A stretch of DNA of 64,000 nucleotides. Source: Cryptosporidium bovis. Lineage: Eukaryota > Apicomplexa > Conoidasida > Eucoccidiorida > Cryptosporidiidae. A program made the position numbers and the translations under genes. This document shows positions 60,101 through 64,000 of this stretch, piece by piece. The stretch covers positions 124,001-188,000 of the forward strand of contig VHIT02000033.1 in NCBI GenBank assembly GCA_009768925.2, given 5' to 3'. Numbering within the stretch: position 1 is the stretch's first letter; every line of letters begins with the position of its first letter. The notes beneath the pieces are model-generated. The model did no database searches and had not been told where the DNA came from. It was given only the letters and a program-made list of their open reading frames with translations.

Positions 60101-60586
60101 TACAAGCTCTTTAGAATGATATAAGAATTTACTATTAAAACTGTTAAATTCCTTTGTTATTTCGCTAATCTTGTCCAAACAATCAAATGGACATTTAAAT
60201 TCGTCAATACTAATATTTTTCAAGTTTTTTATCGATTCAATAAATGTTGAATGAAACGCTTCCGGATTCAAAACTTCCCCGAAGTCTAAAAGTTTTGAAT
60301 TGACATCAGAAACTATTTCACCTTTATTTCTTAAATTTTCCTCTAAATTTATATATTCACCCTCTCTTTTCCTGATCCAATTAACCATCTCCATGATACA
60401 TTCATCGGAAATCCCAGAAAGAGATTCAAAATTGCAGGACAAAAACTCAGGTAACTCGTATCCGTAGCCGTCATGTTTTAGACACGATTTTACTAAATTA
60501 AATGCCGTCTTTGATAGTTCTGCCACTAATAAATTAAAATGTAAGAGTAAATTCAACACAAAAATATGAAGACCTAGAGATCTCAT
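51122..60586 (-). CDS. Giant secreted protein with putative tandem ubiquitin-like folds (3154 aa)
   Basis: Signal peptide residues 1-22 (MRSLGLHIFVLNLLLHFNLLVA). The first ~1000 residues and the last ~1600 are helical, with scattered cysteines and no recognised family. Residues about 1020-1510 look like four or five consecutive beta-grasp (ubiquitin-like) folds. The clearest is the last, with ISIKVILKED, an INKIIKLKPSFTISDVIKTL middle, an LFTTNGTKISLGEDF turn and DILYLTVI end. Earlier copies begin ISLKVTVSEP and FEFNVNWKD. No transmembrane segment is obvious besides the N-terminus. The C-terminus is very basic (QRIKKKMKEKFIKKS). All 9,465 bases are one exon. The Ubl reading is structural inference by eye; classical conjugation residues are not present. 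Function unknown, probably parasite-specific. Confidence 0.8.
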   Translation of the reverse strand: MRSLGLHIFVLNLLLHFNLLVAELSKTAFNLVKSCLKHDGYGYELPEFLSCNFESLSGISDECIMEMVNWIRKREGEYINLEENLRNKGEIVSDVNSKLLDFGEVLNPEAFHSTFIESIKNLKNISIDEFKCPFDCLDKISEITKEFNSFNSKFLYHSKELVCRKPHFTLETCVSEVESLIEMYLDEDNVTPDLDTRSVPLRLCYNFGINLGRSEIYLSRMSDLISFNLSIKDLIGVELKEIIGAGLFNLQTDPGIIHIFKELTRDGIESSKTWDFDGSSLSPVNKDPLLINKGNNKESTSYSLIGCLFGSDLLFKLYLVPIVKSNTLCKLFFDYRGIVIENDTNLEGIYIPKYIDLKRKLRNTVSKNRYFKELKFSIEEIIQNSRFNLFKCLDLITTQEISDNLEDISTLSSLICFSIFSTLKKDQDDLFNVEIALYTSLVLKWFLNLGNKENNKLKFPEIETLYEGKTVNSILYALLQALSEGLTEKECIYHFEILNANEPFLSQNSQINLDFPFRRHINLAPVTKEQIKSICNNKNIIYRLLDKLVPLREFVPELQKTKILIHNEFNYDYSKNTCSQKGKKEVFDITLQLFFAGDVPRGYLMNADSFSMIGLKAFLKNTLAFLSQEMIMQRYKEIQDGIEFNTPFSDALTMIGISGSYTGMLNKQEQINYTSKYVCGGSSDNIEQKIHHSNLVKSVGSKFVALNKDLNTFSGNTMFSFSNCIDQFVISNWKNERYSVLKSDPILFCGSVALYLGRDYEFIQNEIKNYAIYMSYYEITGNIIPIKCMEVSFSKINSINKIEDHELLKTPFKDCINNYSAIIDFLTKEEIDNFSEHFSKSILEYVDKPMALHSSSTYRKLIIGVLNDYPGIEKTKIQKVVNSLNPIIGFNYGQLVTKLTENNIPLKESGIIVGFIGHKMNRFEKRLQNEFVDWLNNHSGAYLPFDGNPGLKESISNMLANKTKPKNKRDCIEKIAEIINKYKVNKDNNILEVMCNEWIKFSENFPSGDFKSIYDDLMKKSKSDTISLKVTVSEPVGISTEIRVARNSSVFSIIPVLTERGIIDPKKDTLEGVKVNSRVIIFKDFIDQNGEDSLRFNKLGIVDGNVCLLMLNYVEPELFEFNVNWKDTNTKKNGSFKANIRDEKMSIFISELSKNKDLKNRKIESILLSNGKIIYPEIINHESKMSDHIFSNPEIITINTFLKDSKKLLIKVMWRFPSIINIIPEVFDKKDFISKDINIHSDETFGSLIQEIKNIITSNLFERGGYDNNNKFEIDSIEVVQNNEGKYMDHIPRIIKNNPENHQKPIYEMNIKGTIVVKLFVEPNISLNIVSKSLGISHFTTITSISSNDDKNEPIFGLYQILNKLHGVNLDTYDIFVPKKSFKNKNKKSNKVNISENIRSFDSVKELEVNNSFVYVEKRKNVHKKWISIKVILKEDPSINKIIKLKPSFTISDVIKTLKNSFGNKIKPENLFTTNGTKISLGEDFNSLFFSKVPLNNDDILYLTVIKPEKVKSVGLTNGNAENEIEINRVKSLLYSFGYRLENKSGYPSKFSDLKQVEKFVGKLFPNLNSERIVYEYEDYLLKNTSYLPTIFERINSTLDNNHFGIYNKKLFQENFVDEYKLINEEKNDFFDFLECLRSFRSFFFYQKPKKRIYYADLYNVCKKIGHSLFRREKWLSEKSINGALIILLEDHLLHPIDLRNTENAFLETVNNTELLGDKCYDILATILDELVINSKILLNLLIPKNIVYEEICTSIQLFINEYDSNIDEYEKVVETTLAFKVSDTIDRIFPIIWEKNSFGATIPDKYVFKKSLTSLIDFRNSFTFIKNYLDRHLENTFLSDFPNCTSSVAILIIRNLILNSGISSNIFLRKLAQFTLEEEYIHSSSEIVDVNIPQIVEIITNNKLYLSSEEKYNQNSFWLWDTIKENHNHNFNDLIHKLENSHNYLLLLKNTEKVCPIEENKLTDFEVDDTINKMIDFLVRRISNKEPKKDDYLDSLLMVDNLREIVLENGDLNVRDFYKNMKKSLINISKGENKRALEIIGINDENNLNHEFVPFIVSFRVISKIYLNKFENGDLILRFMRFIIFEVFLNLGILVGNIEIEKIAEKAAKEFDWSKMSISKNKLSKIIIQVFPINSTRFIDINESVSDEISDIILNVLESKERISYFGINTLSLNDNFDMKSTPRKNFFKPLNDNSDYLEAEETNKILLGKLYPPNTLSLFNSHISESIRMYNNNVIYVGRLGKTILTTKQQHIGGIFLSYGYENVHGSLMNNFDHIHCFNSVIGAITDNPRRLDHYYQICMNICIEVNEINYSECDKLTIQTISSELLGKDKSKSLNQLIKSLGYDQVFENDIDILRTVLLDENNERLNEYWVNCISSARKNPNFHTFVSSIENKVHSIINEKGVKYPSSGFSFFELVGELVSLWTRETIDDYIKELLVKEGYTLKFFGHLSKIWPGDGYNRINMKVTKPTNRTLSILKKSLLEEVMKDDKLKVSYDILNIEHLIGSIGKRFKISLFESDDSEEDKIISLRTFGANFKRVYSMFNKEEEISIFLSFEKCINEATNDVKDHLNLKYSDLLSFCTEVINEISKKKCNSGLILKQKYSREEIYFSSIYYAFNTVLNYIFEGCLGRIQVYNYITSVRHDLYSLNTEMGIFNFVMRFINKFNLPIDPNVMSYYLMRMLLNPIMGTYLSQDRNVKVLQNVPDSLILSGGFYDLAYQVLRDSLYERKYEIQDSYLKEQFKREAVINHIKGGFNPLKVAEFIYEATNIRDNHLSYKFGSKLGMTKLSFKLVSIKNILDDTLNELISFGENKGESDKVSFLKTIRTNLTPMDKLVYELNGSSLENCITEIINKYSTISTSIYYDSKFKYAKEVCNKVIEPIERITHDIDESIKSDHSAILEYCENSRMRKEVEVLSKEIDNVLYYFGKSELINTIFDVKVKDDTYLERLTSYVSKKMNKASKKRKFQKLFNKWGKKSTQSILENILLRRAVFDKVKLYLENHVFVIFPILKNVLATIDHWAVSTVEYQNAKKILSKAIIFMAKVTRPYSIPNFIKDAKLRSEYINELNYFVSKKSNQCENEVNILGIQLKPYYLRVSWYTHYLSFVYQEIVSLLNQLPNISVKNIKTKRKTKYLSLGQRIKKKMKEKFIKKS
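55990..57530 (-). other. Region encoding the putative ubiquitin-like tandem array
   Basis: The part of the giant gene encoding roughly residues 1020-1510, as described above. Module boundaries are approximate. Confidence 0.4.
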
Positions 60587-60958
60587 AACTAAGTGAGATT
60601 AAATGTTCAACAATCAATAAATTATTTTGGTATTTCCATTTATTTCTTAATTAATTTATCCCATTTAATCTATCTTCAATTGATTTTTCATTCTGCATGT
60701 AAAATGGCCAGAGATCTAATCTTGTTATTGGCGCCAAACTGCTGAATTTTGCATATTTATCTTTTATTTGGTAGTATAACAAATAGAAAGAAGTACACAA
60801 TTTTTTTTTCAAATTGACATACAGAGGAAATGATACACTGCTTTTATAAAGTGCGTTAAAATTCTGATTTCTACGATATGAATAAATATCGTTATTTTGT
60901 TATTCTATTAATTTGTGTCATTAAAAAAAAGGTCTAAATGAAACATTAGATAAATACA
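60587..60958. promoter_or_regulatory. Upstream region of the giant secreted gene
   Basis: 372 bp, AT-rich. It holds TTGGCGCCAAA at 60728-60738, about 145 bp upstream of the start at 60586. No gene. Confidence 0.5.
60728..60738. promoter_or_regulatory. TTGGCGCCAAA E2F-like palindrome
   Basis: Ten-base palindrome plus one, 142-152 bp upstream of the giant-gene ATG. Nearly identical to the site at 3715-3724. Confidence 0.55.
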
Positions 60959-63900
60959 TTAAGCTAAGGAACCGTCAGTGTTGGAATCTTGGTAAATGTT
61001 ATCTATTTCAATAACTTTTGCGTGATTCCCTAATAAGTTAGTTTTTGTTTCAATTTTTTCTGAGTTTTGTCCATTGTAAAGTGCATTCGTGAATTCATTT
61101 GGATTTCTAAGAGCTGGATATTTAATACTTTCAAAAACATCGATAGAGTTTGATGTATTAAAAGCTGCTTTCCATAATTCGCTTCCAGCTGATCTATATC
61201 TTTGTTCAGTTCTGTCTGAATCTTCTGCGTAATAGGAATTGTAATAATCTGGTTCTTGTTCGTAATCGTCACTTTGATCAATACTATCGTTTTCAAATTC
61301 TTGTAGCATATAAGGTTGAATGATGAAGTCTTTAGAATTGCTGTTAGATCCACCTCTTAAAACAACCGTTATTGATGAAGAACTAACAACTTTAATACAT
61401 TTATTACATCTATCTTCAGCAAGGTCAAATTGGAATAAAAGTGGCTTAATAACCTCACTTTTTTGTATTTGAACCCTGTCTTTAATAACTGCAAGAGATG
61501 TACCACCTTCTTTACCGTTATTTAGATATTTCATTTCCCCTCTTTTTAGTCTTACAAATTCAATCATTTTTTCGCTTTTTTTTGCAGGACTGTTATTAAT
61601 AAACGTCCACGACCATATTGAGTTGTTTTTTAATCTTATAACTGAGTGCCACCAACCTGCCTGGACCTCAACAGCAGGGGATTTTAATTCAGACAAATCA
61701 ACCAAGTGTGGTACATAGAAATTGTTTGGCACATATTTTTCTAATTGATCACTCCAAACTCTAATTTGTCCCCATTGATAAACTTCTCCATTTGTTGTTA
61801 ATGCAAGTACGAAGTTGTAACCAAGTGAAATTTGGGAAACTCTTTTGATATTTGTGAGTATTTTGGGTCTCTTTGTTGTATATACCCCTTTCCCAAGTCC
61901 TAAAATTCCATTTTGAGCCACTCCAAATACCAAAACTACTCCATTGGTCCCTACCATAAACGTCGTCCCTAAGCCACAGTTAAGTGTATTGATTCTTCCA
62001 AGCTTTTTTATTGCTGGACTTCTTAATTGCATTGGAATAAATAATGATTCATATACATCTTCCAACCCCAAATCCTCTCCTCGCCCCCAAACCAAAACCT
62101 CATTTTCTTTGGTTACTGCAACTGAATGAAAAGCTCCCGTTCTGGAAAGAGTAATCTTAGTGCTTTTCCAATCAGCAGGCAATGAAATTGGAGTTGGAGT
62201 AGATATTTGGCATCTCGTTGCATCGCACCCACACTGACCAAATTCATTTGATCCCCAGCAATAAACTACTCCATTCTCAGTTAGAGCCAACGAATGGTCA
62301 ACTCCACAGGAGATACTTTCTACATTCAATGGAATACTCAAGGGTTCCTCTGGTTTAATAATGGATCTACCGAGTAAATTGGTTGGTAGTCTATTTAGAC
62401 CTAATTGTGACTTGTCATTCATTCCAAAAGAAAATAGCTTACCATCATACGTCAAAATAACGGTGTGGTAGCCTCCAATCCCAACCTCTCTGATAGACTT
62501 ATTTGATCTGAGCAATTCAGTGACGGATTCAACCCATCCTGCAGGATATTCTCTGGAAATATCAACTTCAACAACTACTTGTATTATTTGCAAACCATTG
62601 GGATGTCTTGTATTTTTTGATCCAATAACTACTCTATTTCTATCACGTCTTTCCAAGTCCCATTTTAGAATATTTTGGCACTCATTTTGTGTAATATAGT
62701 CAACTCTAACCTTTTCAGCCATTAGTAAAACATTAATTCTTTCCTCACGGATAATTTGTCTCACTCTATCGCCTCTCCACCAACTTTGGATACAAATTAC
62801 TGACTTTTGGAGATTATTCCAGTACATTCTAGTCAAAGCAGAGTGAAGACGTGGTTGGAGAACATCTGCTACCCAAAATAATCTGTCTAAATGGGCTAAT
62901 ATCCAATATCTTTTTATCATTGCCTGTATTTTCATCACATATTCACTTTTCCAAAGTTTTATACGTATTTTTTCAAAGAATAGTGAGTTCTTAATTGTTT
63001 TTCTTACATAATATCCTCTCCAAACACTTTGTATTTTTCTTGCTGGTCTTGCTATATAAATATAGTGTGTTATTACCTTTCTTAGATAATGATACCTCCA
63101 AGCACGTTGAATTCGAAGTGCTTTTGCTTGTTTTATAGAATATAATTTTAACAACTTAATTCTCTTCTTCTTTTTATAATTAATCCAACACCTTTTAATT
63201 ACCTTAGATGCTGCTTCTGATTTAATTGTAAACAATATCTTCATAAATATTTTTTTAGCTCTTTGAATGAGTAAGAATAACCTAATAAATCTTACGAATT
63301 TTTTCAAGGCAGATTTTCTCCTAAGAGAAGCACCTATAATTCTTCTTACCAAGTGCCCTCTGTAAATTCTTTGTATTGTTACAATGGCCTTTACATAATT
63401 TACAACTGCATTTGGCATAGACATAAGTAATGCAACACCTATCAAGTATCCTCCAAGCTTTCTTTTTAAGTTACCTTCCTTGTACAAAGCGTACATTCTA
63501 ACCAAACTCTGACAACGTATGAGGGAAGAAGAAAACTGAGTTATTTGTTTTCTCAATATCGATAAATGGTATGCCTCCCTTAGACACTCAACTAGAGGGG
63601 TAAGATTCTTTGTTACTGAACGGAAAAATCTTTCAACTGCTAACCAACCCTCTTTTTTAATAAATATTTTAGTTTTACCTATTTGCCATTCAGTTTCTGG
63701 AATTTTCATTATTGTCATTGCTTGCCTACATTGACCCCTTAAATCTGTACCCGAATTTATGCTTTGACCAATTAATTTCATAATCGTCGAGTTTTCTTTC
63801 ATAAAGTTCTCAAAAGTTTCTCTGTAAGCATACCCTTTTTGTACAAGTAAAATTGCTTCCATAATAGATAAGCTTTGTAATTGATCAACGACCATATCTG

Positions 63901-64000
63901 GTTCAATTAAATTAGGCACTTTTTTTTCATTGGCTTTAACACATCTTATAAATTGAGCATTTGTAGCACCTAAAGTGTCCAACAAATGGCCTATTGAAGT
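60959..64000 (-). CDS. Unconventional myosin with IQ motifs and RCC1 repeats, 3' part
   Basis: Partial: the motor N-terminus lies beyond base 64000 and the frame is open to the edge. Residues are numbered from the first visible codon plus about five. The visible motor end has LGATNAQFIRCVKAN and the converter QIGKTKIFIKKEGWLAVERFF near 101-120. A long lever arm (about 195-415) holds about six IQ motifs, e.g. IQRIYRGHLVRR, IQRAWRYHYLRK, IQSVWRGYYVRK and IQSWWRGDRVRQ. Six RCC1-like beta-propeller repeats (about 495-795) show GGYHTVIL, GVDHSLAL, FHSVAV, TTFMVG and NFVLAL with matching W/F-G turns. An acidic Asp/Tyr-rich tail follows. Myosins with WD40 or RCC1-type propellers act as cargo carriers in alveolates; the class here is not assigned. 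Confidence 0.93.
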   Translation of the reverse strand, partial: TSIGHLLDTLGATNAQFIRCVKANEKKVPNLIEPDMVVDQLQSLSIMEAILLVQKGYAYRETFENFMKENSTIMKLIGQSINSGTDLRGQCRQAMTIMKIPETEWQIGKTKIFIKKEGWLAVERFFRSVTKNLTPLVECLREAYHLSILRKQITQFSSSLIRCQSLVRMYALYKEGNLKRKLGGYLIGVALLMSMPNAVVNYVKAIVTIQRIYRGHLVRRIIGASLRRKSALKKFVRFIRLFLLIQRAKKIFMKILFTIKSEAASKVIKRCWINYKKKKRIKLLKLYSIKQAKALRIQRAWRYHYLRKVITHYIYIARPARKIQSVWRGYYVRKTIKNSLFFEKIRIKLWKSEYVMKIQAMIKRYWILAHLDRLFWVADVLQPRLHSALTRMYWNNLQKSVICIQSWWRGDRVRQIIREERINVLLMAEKVRVDYITQNECQNILKWDLERRDRNRVVIGSKNTRHPNGLQIIQVVVEVDISREYPAGWVESVTELLRSNKSIREVGIGGYHTVILTYDGKLFSFGMNDKSQLGLNRLPTNLLGRSIIKPEEPLSIPLNVESISCGVDHSLALTENGVVYCWGSNEFGQCGCDATRCQISTPTPISLPADWKSTKITLSRTGAFHSVAVTKENEVLVWGRGEDLGLEDVYESLFIPMQLRSPAIKKLGRINTLNCGLGTTFMVGTNGVVLVFGVAQNGILGLGKGVYTTKRPKILTNIKRVSQISLGYNFVLALTTNGEVYQWGQIRVWSDQLEKYVPNNFYVPHLVDLSELKSPAVEVQAGWWHSVIRLKNNSIWSWTFINNSPAKKSEKMIEFVRLKRGEMKYLNNGKEGGTSLAVIKDRVQIQKSEVIKPLLFQFDLAEDRCNKCIKVVSSSSITVVLRGGSNSNSKDFIIQPYMLQEFENDSIDQSDDYEQEPDYYNSYYAEDSDRTEQRYRSAGSELWKAAFNTSNSIDVFESIKYPALRNPNEFTNALYNGQNSEKIETKTNLLGNHAKVIEIDNIYQDSNTDGSLA

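Overview
The window looks like nuclear chromosomal DNA of an apicomplexan, most likely an intestinal Cryptosporidium or a very close relative. I base this on AT-rich, gene-dense sequence, mostly single-exon genes with a few very short introns (about 45-75 nt, GTAAGT/GTGAGT...AG), standard genetic code, two polypeptide GalNAc-transferase-like genes, very large secreted proteins, and GGCGCC (E2F-like) elements in front of most genes. Species identity and chromosome are not determined. No rRNA, tRNA, mobile element or CRISPR array was recognised.

Region 1 (1-23 kb) is mainly housekeeping. It holds a four-exon small gene, a RING-CH/FHA protein, the SSU processome protein Utp7/WDR46, a degenerate GalNAc-transferase-like protein, the rRNA m5C methyltransferase Rcm1/NSUN5, the mRNA 3'-end factor Pfs2/WDR33, a PP2C phosphatase, an active-looking ppGalNAc-transferase, a membrane RING-H2 protein, zeta-COP, SERCA Ca2+-ATPase, Rpb4 and Sec61 gamma. 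Region 2 (23-33 kb) has CCT zeta, a compact Sec16-like protein, the RNA polymerase II CTD phosphatase FCP1, an unrecognised 609-residue protein and phosphoglycerate mutase.

Region 3 (33-61 kb) is dominated by proteins with signal peptides or anchors. These are a 1056-residue protein with a collagen-like stretch, an MFS transporter, a zinc-finger/coiled-coil protein, a 1656-residue protein with four CAP/SCP modules, a small secreted protein, two neighbouring paralogues (one with polythreonine runs), and a 3154-residue secreted giant whose middle appears to contain several tandem ubiquitin-like folds. The right edge (61-64 kb) is the 3' part of an unconventional myosin with IQ motifs and RCC1 repeats. 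The secreted proteins are probable clients of the Sec61/COPI/COPII-related components and of the GalNAc-transferases encoded in the same window, but this is a shared pathway and not evidence of an operon.

The most interesting unexplained signals are the putative Ubl tandem array in the giant secreted protein, the four-CAP protein with lost CAP histidines, the pseudo-GalNAc-transferase, a 75-codon in-frame open extension behind the SERCA stop, and the divergent paralogue pair at 47-51 kb.
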